Below, in pieces: positions 34,255 to 44,626 of a stretch of 64,000 nt of DNA. The position numbers and the translations under genes were made by a program. The notes under the pieces were generated by a model. It worked only from the letters and a program-made list of their open reading frames with translations. It ran no database searches and was not told where the DNA came from. Position 1 is the stretch's first letter; every line of letters begins with the position of its first letter. Source of the stretch: Saprospiraceae bacterium (GTDB taxonomy: Bacteria > Bacteroidota > Bacteroidia > Chitinophagales > Saprospiraceae); the NCBI GenBank assembly GCA_016714785.1, contig JADKCC010000016.1, forward strand, positions 1-64,000. Reading direction: 5' to 3'.

Positions 34255-36099
34255 ATGGCAAATGTTACCGTTCACGAAGATGATATTCTGATAAAAGAAC
34301 AAGGTTATAATGATCATTTCCATGATCATCACCATGGAGATAAGTATCAGACTAATTTTATTTTCCATTACATTTTTTCAATGGACCATAAGATAATAGC
34401 CAGACAGTTTTTGATTACTGGTATGATATGGGCTATAATTGGGGCTGCAATGTCTGTAGTATTTAGGATGCAACTTGGATTTCCTGAGGAGAGTTTGACT
34501 TGGATCAAACCATTTCTTGGAAAATGGATTGTTGTGGATCCTTCAACAGGTATGGGCAAATTGGCGCCTGAATTTTATTATGCCTTGGTTACTATGCACG
34601 GTACCATAATAGTATTCTTTGTATTAACGGCTGGTTTATCAGGTACTTTTTCCAATTTATTGATACCTTTTCAGATAGGGGCTAGAGATATGGCGTCTCC
34701 GTTTATGAATATGCTTTCATATTGGTTTTTCTTTTTAGCTGGTATCGTTATGTTTTACTCACTATTTTTGAGTACTGGTCCATTTTCTGGTGGTTGGGTA
34801 GCTTATCCACCATTGAGTGCTTTACCGCAAGCATCTTCTGGTTCAGGAACAGGGATGACTCTTTGGTTAGTAAGTTTGACATTGTTTGTAGTTTCAGTTT
34901 TGTTGGGAGGTATAAATTACATAACCACAATTTTGAATTTGAGAACAAAAGGTATGAGTTTGTGGAGAATGCCTCTTCCAATTTGGGCTTTCTTTGTAAC
35001 GGCAATCTTAGGACTTTTATCTTTTCCTGTGTTAGCGTCTGGGTTTTTCATGTTGATATTTGACAGAAGCCTTGGTACTAGTTTCTTTTTAAGTGATATT
35101 TTTATAGCTGGTCAAGCTTTGGATAGAGTGGGAGGTAGCCCTATATTATATCAGCATTTATTTTGGTTTTTAGGTCACCCGGAAGTTTATATTATAATAC
35201 TACCTGCTATGGGGATCGTATCTGAAGTGATGTCGGTACATGCTAGAAAGCCTATTTTTGGTTATCGAGCAATGGTTTATTCTATTATGGCAATTGGTTT
35301 CTTATCGTTTATTGTGTGGGCGCACCACATGTTTATGGCAGGCGTCAATCCATTTATATCAAATTTCTTTGTGGTTTTCACGTTGATAATAGCAGTACCA
35401 TCTGCGGTAAAAGTTTTTAACTGGATTACTACATTGTATGGTGGAAATCTAAGGTTGAATACGCCAATGTTGTTTGCAATTGGATTTGTTTCAATGTTTA
35501 TTTCTGGTGGTTTGACTGGGATATTCCTTGGTAATTCTGCTATTGACATTCAAATGCATGACACTTATTTTGTTGTGGCTCACTTCCATATTGTAATGGG
35601 AGTTGCGGCTTTCTTTGGAATGTTTGCAGGTGTATATCATTGGTTTCCTAAAATGTATAGTCGCTTTATGAATGAGACTTTAGGGAAAATACATTTTTGG
35701 GGTACAATGATTACAGCGTATGCTATATTTTGGCCTATGCACTATATAGGTATGGCTGGTGTTCCAAGGAGATATTATTCTTTTGATACTTTTGACGCTT
35801 TCAAGCATTTTAGTGAAATGAATAAATTTATAACAATTTGTGCCATTATTGCCTTCTTTATACAATTGGTGTTTGTTATTAATTTCTTCTATAGCATTTG
35901 GTACGGTCGTAAAATGAAGACTAAGAACCCTTGGGAAGCGAATACATTGGAGTGGACAACACCAATAGAACCAATACATGGTAACTGGCCAGGAAACTTG
36001 CCTGTTGTACACAGATGGGCTTATGATTATAATAAAGATGAGCGTGAATTTGTTCAACAGCATGTTCCTCTAAAGGAAGGTGAGGTTGGTGATCATTAA
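34255..36099 (+). CDS. coxA: cytochrome c oxidase subunit I
   Basis: 614 residues with about 12 or more membrane helices. Key residues are visible: YALVTMHGTIIVFF (low-spin heme His), FWFLGHPEVYIIILP (CuB His and the His-Tyr cross-link), WAHHMFMAG (two CuB His), and DTYFVVAHFHIVMG (heme a3 and low-spin heme ligands). This is the catalytic subunit of an aa3-type, A-family heme-copper oxidase that reduces oxygen and pumps protons. It follows coxB by 21 bp and is followed by the heme A pathway gene ctaB. Confidence 0.97.
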   Translation: MANVTVHEDDILIKEQGYNDHFHDHHHGDKYQTNFIFHYIFSMDHKIIARQFLITGMIWAIIGAAMSVVFRMQLGFPEESLTWIKPFLGKWIVVDPSTGMGKLAPEFYYALVTMHGTIIVFFVLTAGLSGTFSNLLIPFQIGARDMASPFMNMLSYWFFFLAGIVMFYSLFLSTGPFSGGWVAYPPLSALPQASSGSGTGMTLWLVSLTLFVVSVLLGGINYITTILNLRTKGMSLWRMPLPIWAFFVTAILGLLSFPVLASGFFMLIFDRSLGTSFFLSDIFIAGQALDRVGGSPILYQHLFWFLGHPEVYIIILPAMGIVSEVMSVHARKPIFGYRAMVYSIMAIGFLSFIVWAHHMFMAGVNPFISNFFVVFTLIIAVPSAVKVFNWITTLYGGNLRLNTPMLFAIGFVSMFISGGLTGIFLGNSAIDIQMHDTYFVVAHFHIVMGVAAFFGMFAGVYHWFPKMYSRFMNETLGKIHFWGTMITAYAIFWPMHYIGMAGVPRRYYSFDTFDAFKHFSEMNKFITICAIIAFFIQLVFVINFFYSIWYGRKMKTKNPWEANTLEWTTPIEPIHGNWPGNLPVVHRWAYDYNKDEREFVQQHVPLKEGEVGDH

Positions 36100-36124
36100 T
36101 TTATACTAATTACATCCAAAGGCA

Positions 36125-37024
36125 TTGAATAAGCAAGAAACATATAGCACAATTGCAATAGCTAGTCAAGAAAAGTTTTCTAAGGTTAGAGATTACATTT
36201 TGTTAGTAAAACTGAGACTCAGTCTTGTGGTTGTAGTGTCTTCTATATTGGGATACATGGTTGTGGCCAATGGAAATGGTAATTGGGTAGATTTACTATT
36301 ATTAGCAGCAGGTGGATTTCTTGTGACTAGTGCTGCCAATGCATTAAATCAGGTTCTTGAGAAAGATTTTGATATATTAATGACAAGAACTGCCAATAGA
36401 CCAGTGGCGACAGGGAGAATGAAAGCTTCTGAAGCGGTTATGTTTGCTGGATTGAGCTGTTTATTGGGTATTGTCGTTTTAGCAACATTCAATCCTTTAA
36501 CAGCGCTATTAGGCATGCTATCGTTGATCATTTATGCTTTTGTTTATACGCCTCTTAAAAGATATAGCACATTAGCAGTTGCAGTAGGGGCGATTCCTGG
36601 TGCATTACCTGTAATGATTGGTGCCACTGCTTTCAGTGGAACATTAACATTGTTTGCATTCTGTTTGTTTGCAATTCAGTTTTTATGGCAATTCCCTCAC
36701 TTTTGGTCAATTGGTTATTTGGGATTTGATGATTACAAGAAAGCTGGTTATAAATTGCTTCCTGAAAGGATGGGGCAAATTGATAGAAATCTTGGCATTT
36801 CTTCCATGTTTTACGCTGGTTTAGTTATTCCTGTAGCATTATTTATGTTTATTCGACTAGATATTTCTATTATTAGTACCTCATTTGTGATGCTTTGTAC
36901 TTTAGTATATATTTATTTGAGTTATGGTTTACATAGATCTTTTGATAGATCTTCAGCTTTAAGATTGATGTTTTATTCCTTTTTTTATTTACCCTTGGTT
37001 TTAATTGCTTATTGGTTATTTTAA
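36125..37024 (+). CDS. ctaB: protoheme IX farnesyltransferase (heme O synthase)
   Basis: 299 residues from a TTG start. UbiA-type prenyltransferase with the family signature NALNQVLEKDFDILMTRTAN followed by RPVATGRM, and eight to nine membrane helices. It adds the farnesyl group to heme B to make heme O, the precursor of the heme A used by the oxidase. The conserved second motif (YTPLKR, about residue 141) is present. It lies between coxA and the subunit III genes. No heme A synthase gene (ctaA) is seen in the window. Confidence 0.95.
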   Translation: MNKQETYSTIAIASQEKFSKVRDYILLVKLRLSLVVVVSSILGYMVVANGNGNWVDLLLLAAGGFLVTSAANALNQVLEKDFDILMTRTANRPVATGRMKASEAVMFAGLSCLLGIVVLATFNPLTALLGMLSLIIYAFVYTPLKRYSTLAVAVGAIPGALPVMIGATAFSGTLTLFAFCLFAIQFLWQFPHFWSIGYLGFDDYKKAGYKLLPERMGQIDRNLGISSMFYAGLVIPVALFMFIRLDISIISTSFVMLCTLVYIYLSYGLHRSFDRSSALRLMFYSFFYLPLVLIAYWLF

Positions 37025-37032
37025 TTTAAGAT

Positions 37033-37605
37033 ATGGAACAATTAATCATAAATAAACGAAATAAAATTCATCCGCACAAATTTGCCTTGTGGGCTGCTAT
37101 GGCTAGTATCACAATGATGTTTGGTGCTTTTACAAGTGCGTATATAGTTAAGCAAGCTGCGGGTAATTGGCTAGAGTTTAGTATTCCGACTGAATTTTAT
37201 ATTAGTACAATCATTATTTTGTTTTCAAGTATTACATTACATACTTCATTTTCAAACTTTAAAGCTGGTCATGAAGCCAAGTATAAAAATTTTTTAATTT
37301 TGAGCCTTTTGTTAGGTTTGGCTTTTGTTATACTGCAATATTTTGGTTGGACAGAATTATACCATCGAGGTGTGGATCTTAAAGGTAATGTTTCAGGATC
37401 ATTCTTCTATTTATTGTCAGGTATCCATGCATTACACGTTTTAGGTGGCATTGCTGCTATGATAGTAGCATTAATACACGCTTTTACTTTAAAATTTAAT
37501 ATATCAGAAACTAGAGTTAATCGATTTGATTTAGTGATTAATTACTGGCATTTTGTTGATTTTCTTTGGTTATATCTGTTTATATTTTTATTAATTAGCA
37601 AATAA
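37033..37605 (+). CDS. cytochrome c oxidase subunit III-like protein, short form
   Basis: 190 residues with five helices, of the heme-copper oxidase subunit III family. It begins with HPHKFALWAAMASITMMFGAF and ends with VINYWHFVDFLWLYLFIFLL, the typical last-helix motif (YWHFVDxxW). The cell encodes a second, longer subunit III directly downstream; in many Bacteroidota two subunit III-like genes stand in tandem. The role of each copy is not known from the sequence. Confidence 0.85.
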   Translation: MEQLIINKRNKIHPHKFALWAAMASITMMFGAFTSAYIVKQAAGNWLEFSIPTEFYISTIIILFSSITLHTSFSNFKAGHEAKYKNFLILSLLLGLAFVILQYFGWTELYHRGVDLKGNVSGSFFYLLSGIHALHVLGGIAAMIVALIHAFTLKFNISETRVNRFDLVINYWHFVDFLWLYLFIFLLISK

Positions 37606-37619
37606 ATATTTAGTTTAAA

Positions 37620-38480
37620 ATGGCTTCAGATACTTTAGCACACGAACACGATATTGCTCACAATCAGGAAAGTGGATCCTGGAAGGGTGGCAGCGAACCA
37701 TTTAAAGCATCTTATGGAAAATTGATGATGTGGTATTTCTTATTGTCAGATGCTTTTACATTTTCTGGTTTTTTGATTGCTTATGGTGCATTACGATTTA
37801 GTGTGCCAACTTGGCCTGTTCCAGATTTTGTATTCAGTACTTTCCCAGGTGGTTTTCATCATAAACCACTCTTGTTTGTTACTGTTATGACATTTATTCT
37901 TTTGGCATCTTCTTTTACTATGGTTAGGGCTGTCCAAGAAGGGCACAGAGAAAACCAGCGTGGTGTTGTAGTTTGGATGTTATGGACTGTTATAGGTGGT
38001 ATAGCTTTCTTAGACTGCCAAGCTTGGGAGGGGAAAACTTTGATGGGTGGTGAACACATGACAATAAAACAAAACCCTTTCGGTACTCACACTGAGAGTG
38101 GTGTATATCTAATGGGAGATGGTCATGATATCAAAGAAGGAGATACTTTTAAAGCAGGCCAATCTTATTTGATACATCAGCACGATGGGAAATTTGCCCC
38201 TTTGCAGTATAAAGTAACTGAAGGTGATGACGCTGGTGTGGTAAAAGAGCAAAAAATGGGACCTAAAGCCTTCGGCGCTTTGTTTTTCTTCATTACAGGT
38301 TTCCATGGATTTCACGTTTTATCAGGCATTGCCTTTCTTTTGATTATTTGCTTAAATTCAGCAACAGGTCTGTACGTTAAGCGAAGGAATGGCTATGAAA
38401 TGGTTGAGAAGATTGGCTTGTACTGGCACTTTGTAGATTTAGTATGGGTATTTGTATTCCTTTGTTTTTATCTACTTTAA
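37620..38480 (+). CDS. coxC: cytochrome c oxidase subunit III, long form with a large loop
   Basis: 286 residues. The helical parts match subunit III (KLMMWYFLLSDAFTFSGFLI near the start, ITGFHGFHVLSG and LYWHFVDLVWVFVFL at the end). Between about residues 140 and 220 there is an extra hydrophilic segment (GGEHMTIKQNPFGTHTESG to VVKEQKMGPKAFGA) that usual subunit III proteins do not have. It may form a soluble cap or contact ACIII. The gene follows the short subunit III by 14 bp. Confidence 0.9.
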   Translation: MASDTLAHEHDIAHNQESGSWKGGSEPFKASYGKLMMWYFLLSDAFTFSGFLIAYGALRFSVPTWPVPDFVFSTFPGGFHHKPLLFVTVMTFILLASSFTMVRAVQEGHRENQRGVVVWMLWTVIGGIAFLDCQAWEGKTLMGGEHMTIKQNPFGTHTESGVYLMGDGHDIKEGDTFKAGQSYLIHQHDGKFAPLQYKVTEGDDAGVVKEQKMGPKAFGALFFFITGFHGFHVLSGIAFLLIICLNSATGLYVKRRNGYEMVEKIGLYWHFVDLVWVFVFLCFYLL

Positions 38481-38515
38481 TATTTTAAATACAACATAAA
38501 AGAAAATAAGTAAAC

Positions 38516-38878
38516 ATGAGTCATCTTACTTACGAACAATCTAAAGGTATAGCTACTAAAACAATATTGATTCTAGCTGGCATTACTATTTTTGAAGTAC
38601 TATTTGCATTACTTGGTAAAGGTTACCTTGTGGATGGTGTGCATATATCAGGCTGGATTACAGGTGGAGCAATGATTGCACTGAGTGTTGTAAAAGCATA
38701 CCTGATTATTTATGAATTTATGCACATGAAGTATGAAGTTCCTGGATTAGTCAAAACAGTATTGCTTCCTGTGTTTTTGCTGGTTTGGGCAGTTATTGCT
38801 TTTTTAGCAGAAGGAAATTATTGGAATAATTCAAGAGCTAATGTTAAGAATGCTGTAAAGTCTGAAATCGTAAAGTAG
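38516..38878 (+). CDS. cytochrome c oxidase subunit IV (CtaF-like)
   Basis: 120 residues with three membrane helices; YLIIYEFMHMKYEVPGLVKT is typical of the prokaryotic subunit IV family of caa3/aa3 oxidases. It has a small structural role in the oxidase. It is followed by a clear terminator (38901-38940), so the main operon may end here, with read-through to the assembly genes. Confidence 0.88.
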   Translation: MSHLTYEQSKGIATKTILILAGITIFEVLFALLGKGYLVDGVHISGWITGGAMIALSVVKAYLIIYEFMHMKYEVPGLVKTVLLPVFLLVWAVIAFLAEGNYWNNSRANVKNAVKSEIVK

Positions 38879-38900
38879 TTGGTTGAATAGACTAACAATA

Positions 38901-38946
38901 CCTTGCATGTTATCCCTTTATTTAGTGATACTATGCAAGGTTTTTT
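38901..38946 (+). terminator. rho-independent terminator after subunit IV
   Basis: The stem CCTTGCAT / ATGCAAGG with a 24-nt loop is followed by T6, 23 bp after the gene end. Confidence 0.8.
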
Positions 38947-39075
38947 ATTAAATAGCAAAATTGTTAGTCTGATTCGGCATAAAAGATAATATGGAGCTTT
39001 TCAAATTTATCTTCTAAATTCCGAAACTTAACAAGATAGATTTTGTTATTTGAAAATTAAAGAGAGTCAAGTAGT

Positions 39076-39564
39076 ATGGGTAAATTAATTTCTTGGGTGG
39101 CTGTTTTACTGTTATTGGTGGTAGTGCCTATAGGATCTTGGGTTTACCTTAATAAAGGGCTAAATTATCGTAAAGCTGCATTAGCAGAACTAATACCAAA
39201 GGATAGCATTAGCGCAAATTTAGATACACTTGATTTGTTGAAGGGCAAGGTTAGTCTGATAATTTTGGAAAATAGTAAAACTGCCGAAATAGTCAAGGCA
39301 CTTGAAGACCAATTTAATAATTCACAGGGTTTTCAAATTATTTATAAAGATAGTATGGTTGGTAATTCATTTTTACCAAATAGCTATTTGGGTGATTTCT
39401 TTAACAAAGAAGATGATTTTTCTTTTGCACTTTTGGATGAAAGGATGAGAGTGAGGAATTATTACAAGAATGATATAGAATCTGTTCGAAAAATGGTAGA
39501 ACATATCGCGATTGTTATTCCTAGGCCTAAAGAAACTGATATTGTGCAAAAAAATAATAAGTAA
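39076..39564 (+). CDS. SCO1/thioredoxin-like membrane-anchored protein without cysteines
   Basis: 162 residues with one N-terminal helix (about 5-25) and a periplasmic domain. Its position after the cox genes and its general layout (KGKVSLIIL strand, FSFALLDERMRVRNYY, then IAIVIPRPK) fit a reduced SCO1/SenC-type fold. SCO proteins deliver copper to the CuA site through a CxxxC motif and a His, but this protein has no cysteine at all, so it cannot be a normal copper chaperone. It may be a structural paralogue. Function uncertain. Confidence 0.55.
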   Translation: MGKLISWVAVLLLLVVVPIGSWVYLNKGLNYRKAALAELIPKDSISANLDTLDLLKGKVSLIILENSKTAEIVKALEDQFNNSQGFQIIYKDSMVGNSFLPNSYLGDFFNKEDDFSFALLDERMRVRNYYKNDIESVRKMVEHIAIVIPRPKETDIVQKNNK

Positions 39565-39578
39565 CGTAATTTCAATTT

Positions 39579-40115
39579 ATGTACCCGAAACCAAATAATA
39601 TTCTTGCTGCCCAACTAACTAAAGTAAGTATTGGTGTCTCGGTTGTTGTATTACTCTTAGTTGGACTAATGAGAAGAGTGAAAATTGACCTAGGAATTGA
39701 TTTTAGTTTTATACCTCCTATAAGTGCACTTTTAAACACTTTAGTGGCTGTTTGCTTACTCTTAGCACTTTATTTTGTTAAAAGAAAAGATATACAAAAC
39801 CACAAACGATCTATTTACAGTGCATTAGCATTCTCAGCTTTATTTTTGATTTGTTATGTTTTGTACCATTTTACCACTGTCGAAACGTCTTATTGCCATG
39901 ACGGTAATATAAAATATATTTACTATTTTTTATTAATTACCCATATTGTGCTTGCTGGTATTTCGTTACCATTTATATTGCTTACGTTTACTAAAGGGTT
40001 TACCTACCAAGTAGAAAAGCATAAGAAGATGGCTAGGTGGGTTTTTCCTATTTGGCTATATGTAGCAATCACAGGTCCAATATGTTATTTAATGCTCAAA
40101 TCATGTTATTTATGA
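39579..40115 (+). CDS. DUF420 membrane protein (oxidase-associated)
   Basis: 178 residues with five helices. It contains HKRSIYSALAFSALFLICYV, YHFTTVETSY, ITHIVLAGISLPF and KHKKMARWVFPIWLYVAITG, which match DUF420 (YozB/CtaM-like) proteins that sit beside oxidase genes and help assembly in Bacillus. Conserved histidines (HKR, YH, THI, KHKK) could bind copper or heme. The stop overlaps the next ATG (ATGA). Confidence 0.82.
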   Translation: MYPKPNNILAAQLTKVSIGVSVVVLLLVGLMRRVKIDLGIDFSFIPPISALLNTLVAVCLLLALYFVKRKDIQNHKRSIYSALAFSALFLICYVLYHFTTVETSYCHDGNIKYIYYFLLITHIVLAGISLPFILLTFTKGFTYQVEKHKKMARWVFPIWLYVAITGPICYLMLKSCYL

Positions 40116-40360
40116 AAAAGGTAGTAGCAACGGTAATAGTTATTTTTGTAATACTATTATTTATAACACCTGATGTGTTAGCGCAATGTCCTATGTGTAA
40201 ACTGTCAGCTGAATCCAATCTTAGGGACGGAGGCACAGCTGGTAAAGGGCTTAATGCAGGAATATTGTATATGTTTGCAATGCCTTATTTAATAGTGGGT
40301 ACATTAGGGTATTTATGGTATAAAAATAGGAAAAATTACGATAAAGAATCGGTAAAGTAA
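40112..40360 (+). CDS. small membrane protein with CPMC motif
   Basis: 82 residues from the ATG at 40112, which overlaps the DUF420 stop, so translation is coupled. A signal-like first helix, then AQCPMCKLSAESNLRDG, then a second helix and a basic tail. The CxxC after the first helix faces the periplasm and could be redox- or metal-active. It is found near oxidase genes in Bacteroidota; the role is not known. A longer reading from 40037 is an overlap artefact. Confidence 0.7.
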   Translation: MKKVVATVIVIFVILLFITPDVLAQCPMCKLSAESNLRDGGTAGKGLNAGILYMFAMPYLIVGTLGYLWYKNRKNYDKESVK

Positions 40361-40645
40361 GTCAATTCTTTGTCATCGATCATGCTGAAGAAAATATTGA
40401 GTCTTAATGTATTAGAACTGGTATAATCTTTTAAACATTCGCATTTCAAATTAGACATTATATTTTGTTTAGTCAAACGGCTACTTAAGTGATTTAAAGC
40501 AGTTTAATAAAATATAACCGTACTAGCCGAAAATTACCTTACCCTAGCATTGCAATCGAAACTTACCAAGACTTATATCTTATTTTTATAAATAATCAGT
40601 TTCAAGCTGATTGTTAGTGGTTAAAAATTATAAATCTAAATTTTA

Positions 40646-41884
<1,239 letters not shown>

Positions 41885-42045
41885 TCAATTATTACCAGTA
41901 TTGTTTAATATAATTTGCAAATATCGGTAAATTCTTTGATTTTAATAGAAAGATTTAACCATATTTAACAAAAATTAAATTCAGGTAAAGAAATGGTTAA
42001 TTTCTGCAAATAGTTATTTTAGTACATTTACTCTTAAATAAATGC

Positions 42046-42075
42046 TTTGACATCATTAAAATCTAATTACCTTTG
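42046..42075 (+). promoter_or_regulatory. promoter of the UXS gene
   Basis: TTTG at 42046-42049 and TACCTTTG at 42068-42075, 18 bp apart, match the Bacteroidota consensus closely. Transcription would start roughly 20 bp before the TTG start codon. Confidence 0.75.
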
Positions 42076-42103
42076 ATCCATTATTTCATTAAATATTTTT
42101 CTT

Positions 42104-43048
42104 TTGAAAAAAGTATTAATAACAGGAGCAGCGGGTTTTATTGGTTCCCACTTATGTGATAGATTTATAAAGGAGGGTTATCATGTGATAGGTATGGATA
42201 ATTTGATAACTGGCAATATCAAAAATATAGAACATCTTTTTCCATTGGAAAATTTTGAATATTATCATCACGATGTCTCTAAATTTGTTCATGTTCCAGG
42301 CGAATTAGAATATATTCTACATTTTGCCTCGCCTGCAAGTCCGATTGATTATCTTAAAATGCCTATCCAAACACTTAAAGTTGGGTCGTTGGGCACGCAC
42401 AATTTACTGGGTCTCGCCAAATCAAAAAATGCGAGAGTATTGATTGCATCTACATCAGAAGTATATGGCGACCCATTAGTTCACCCACAACGTGAAGATT
42501 ATTGGGGCAATGTCAATCCTATAGGTCCACGAGGTGTGTATGATGAAGCTAAAAGATTTCAGGAAGCGATAACAATGGCTTACCATACGTACCATGGGTT
42601 GGAAACAAGAATAGTCAGAATTTTTAATACATATGGTCCACGTATGCGTGTAGAAGATGGTCGTGTACTGCCAGCATTCTTTTCTCAAGCTATCAGAGGG
42701 GAAGGTTTAACTGTTTTTGGAGAAGGTGATCAGACAAGATCGTTTTGTTATGTGGATGATTTAGTAGAGGGAATTTATAGGTTACTGTTAAGTGACTATC
42801 ATTTGCCAGTCAATATGGGAAATCCTTCCGAAATTACTATTATGCAGTTTGCACAAGAGATACTAGCTTTGGTAAATAATCCAAAAGCGCACATCATCTA
42901 CAATCCATTGCCAATAGATGATCCAAAACAACGCAAACCTGATATCACTAAAGCAAAAGAATTGTTAGGATGGACGCCAAAAGTGGACAGAGCAGAAGGG
43001 TTAATTAGGACGTATGAATATTTTAAAAAGGTAGTTTCACCTAATTAG
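42104..43048 (+). CDS. UDP-glucuronate decarboxylase (UDP-xylose synthase)
   Basis: 314 residues from a TTG start. Short-chain dehydrogenase with the NAD motif [46 protein letters not shown] and the catalytic YDEAK (YxxxK), then [13 protein letters not shown] and [19 protein letters not shown]. These patterns are those of UXS enzymes, which convert UDP-glucuronate to UDP-xylose for surface polysaccharides. Length matches bacterial UXS. It is monocistronic: own promoter and a strong terminator. Confidence 0.9.
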   Translation: MKKVLITGAAGFIGSHLCDRFIKEGYHVIGMDNLITGNIKNIEHLFPLENFEYYHHDVSKFVHVPGELEYILHFASPASPIDYLKMPIQTLKVGSLGTHNLLGLAKSKNARVLIASTSEVYGDPLVHPQREDYWGNVNPIGPRGVYDEAKRFQEAITMAYHTYHGLETRIVRIFNTYGPRMRVEDGRVLPAFFSQAIRGEGLTVFGEGDQTRSFCYVDDLVEGIYRLLLSDYHLPVNMGNPSEITIMQFAQEILALVNNPKAHIIYNPLPIDDPKQRKPDITKAKELLGWTPKVDRAEGLIRTYEYFKKVVSPN

Positions 43049-43114
43049 AATCAAACTAGGTTAATCAATATGTTGAAGTAATTTTATTTACTAAAGTCAA
43101 GTGGTTACATAAAT

Positions 43115-43152
43115 AAAAACGGGTTAATGATGCCAATCATTAACCCGTTTTT
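43115..43152 (+). terminator. rho-independent terminator after UXS
   Basis: The long stem ACGGGTTAATGAT / ATCATTAACCCGT is flanked by A5 and T5, 67 bp after the gene. It may also serve the convergent lipoprotein gene. Confidence 0.92.
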
Positions 43153-43258
43153 ATGATAAATATTAAGAGAGTGTTTGAGTTTTAATTACATATTTTAATG
43201 AATTGACTTACTTAGGTCACTTGCCGCCCAAGAAAGTAATGACAAAATATGCAAACTA

Positions 43259-43762
43259 CTATCCTTTGTCTTGTCTTATTTTTTCAAAATCTGTCGCTAA
43301 TTTTTCTGGCATACCGATTACAGCACCTTCTTCAAAACTTCTAGGGCGACCATTTTTAATTTGTATCACGTTGATATTATTATCAGTCAAGTCCAACATG
43401 ATAAAATATTTGTTTTCTGCACACGCTGTTGCCTTGCAACCTACAAAATATAATATTTCTCCATCTTTCATTATGGCAGATTCATTGTTCCAGTCAGCTT
43501 TAAAATCAGCAAAATCTTCCCCTAGTAATTTTTCAATTCTCTTGAGCAAATCTGATTTACTAAATAGTTGTACTTCGGTTGGTTTTTTTCCTACATAATC
43601 AGCAAATCCAGTGAATGCTGTATTTGATGCAGCGGTTGTGTCTGGATTAGGTGTACTGGTTGGGGCACTTTCGTTGGTGTTGGAAACTTTAGCAGATTCA
43701 GTTTTAGATGAACAAGCAGCCGCTGTGAGGATAAATAATAAGAAAACTAATTTATTAAACAT
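43259..43762 (-). CDS. lipoprotein of unknown function
   Basis: 167 residues with a lipoprotein signal (LTAAAC, Cys near residue 17), then a linker rich in S, T and P, and a folded domain from about residue 50 (GFADYVGKKPTEVQLFSKSD to LATDFEKIRQDKG). The domain has a GCKATACAENKYFIMLDL segment with a Cys pair that could form a disulfide. This resembles small Bacteroidota lipoproteins related to C-type lysozyme inhibitor-like folds, but that is only an impression. It is convergent with UXS. Confidence 0.65.
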   Translation of the reverse strand: MFNKLVFLLFILTAAACSSKTESAKVSNTNESAPTSTPNPDTTAASNTAFTGFADYVGKKPTEVQLFSKSDLLKRIEKLLGEDFADFKADWNNESAIMKDGEILYFVGCKATACAENKYFIMLDLTDNNINVIQIKNGRPRSFEEGAVIGMPEKLATDFEKIRQDKG

Positions 43763-43870
43763 ATATACAAAGTTTGTTGATAAGTTAAAAATAAGGGCAA
43801 AATTAATTATTATTTCAAAGTATTTTAATTTAGTTTTGCAAATAATTTAAATCACCTTTCAAATCAAAAC

Positions 43871-44626
43871 ATGCAAAAACGTTTATATTTTATTAGATTG
43901 GTATATTTGGTAGTTGCTTCGCTTATATCACAATTATCTGTAGCGCAAACCTTGGAGCCTAAAGACCCTAAAGCTACGGAAGATTGGTCAAAGCCACCAG
44001 TAATTATTCAAGGTATTAAATCTAATATTGACGTGCCATCTGACGCTATAATATTATTAGGTCAGAACAAAGATCAATGGACTAAAAAAGATGGTTCACC
44101 TATTGAGTGGACTTTGGAAAATGGTGTTCTGACAGTGAAGCCTGGTACAGGAGACATTATCTCCAAACAATCATTTGAAGATTGCCAATTACATCTTGAA
44201 TGGCGCAGCCCATTAGTGGTGAAAGGTGAAGGCCAGGGTAGGGGCAATAGCGGAGTTTTTTTTCAATCAAGATATGAAGTTCAGATCTTAGACAATTTTA
44301 ATAATGAAACTTATTATAATGGCCAAGCAGGCGCTATTTATAAGCAACATCCGCCATTATTTAATGCTTGTAGCAAGACTGGCGATTGGAATATTTATGA
44401 TATTATCTATAAGGCACCTGTTTTTGATTTATTTGGTAATAAGACTGAATCTGCTAGGGTGACAGTTATTCATAATGGTATAGTCATTCAAAATAATACC
44501 CAAATCTTTGGTACTACTGAATATATTGGGTATCCGAAAAATATGGTACACGGAGGAGCTCCTTTTATTTTGCAAGATCATGGGGACCTTGTCAGTTTTC
44601 GTAATATTTGGGTGCGAAGATTATGA
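43871..44626 (+). CDS. secreted DUF1080 protein (3-keto-disaccharide hydrolase family)
   Basis: 251 residues with a signal peptide ending at SVAQ. A concanavalin-like domain of the DUF1080 family: WTKKDGSPIEWTLENGVLTV, FEDCQLHLEWRSP, GRGNSGVFFQSRYEVQILDN, GDWNIYDIIYKAP and PFILQDHG. Members are 3-keto-glycoside hydrolases or other sugar-acting enzymes secreted to the periplasm. The stop overlaps the HAD gene start (ATGA). Confidence 0.85.
   Translation: MQKRLYFIRLVYLVVASLISQLSVAQTLEPKDPKATEDWSKPPVIIQGIKSNIDVPSDAIILLGQNKDQWTKKDGSPIEWTLENGVLTVKPGTGDIISKQSFEDCQLHLEWRSPLVVKGEGQGRGNSGVFFQSRYEVQILDNFNNETYYNGQAGAIYKQHPPLFNACSKTGDWNIYDIIYKAPVFDLFGNKTESARVTVIHNGIVIQNNTQIFGTTEYIGYPKNMVHGGAPFILQDHGDLVSFRNIWVRRL

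Noticed and set aside
34722..35063. Overlapping gene within coxA
   Set aside because: A shadow frame of the conserved oxidase subunit I sequence.
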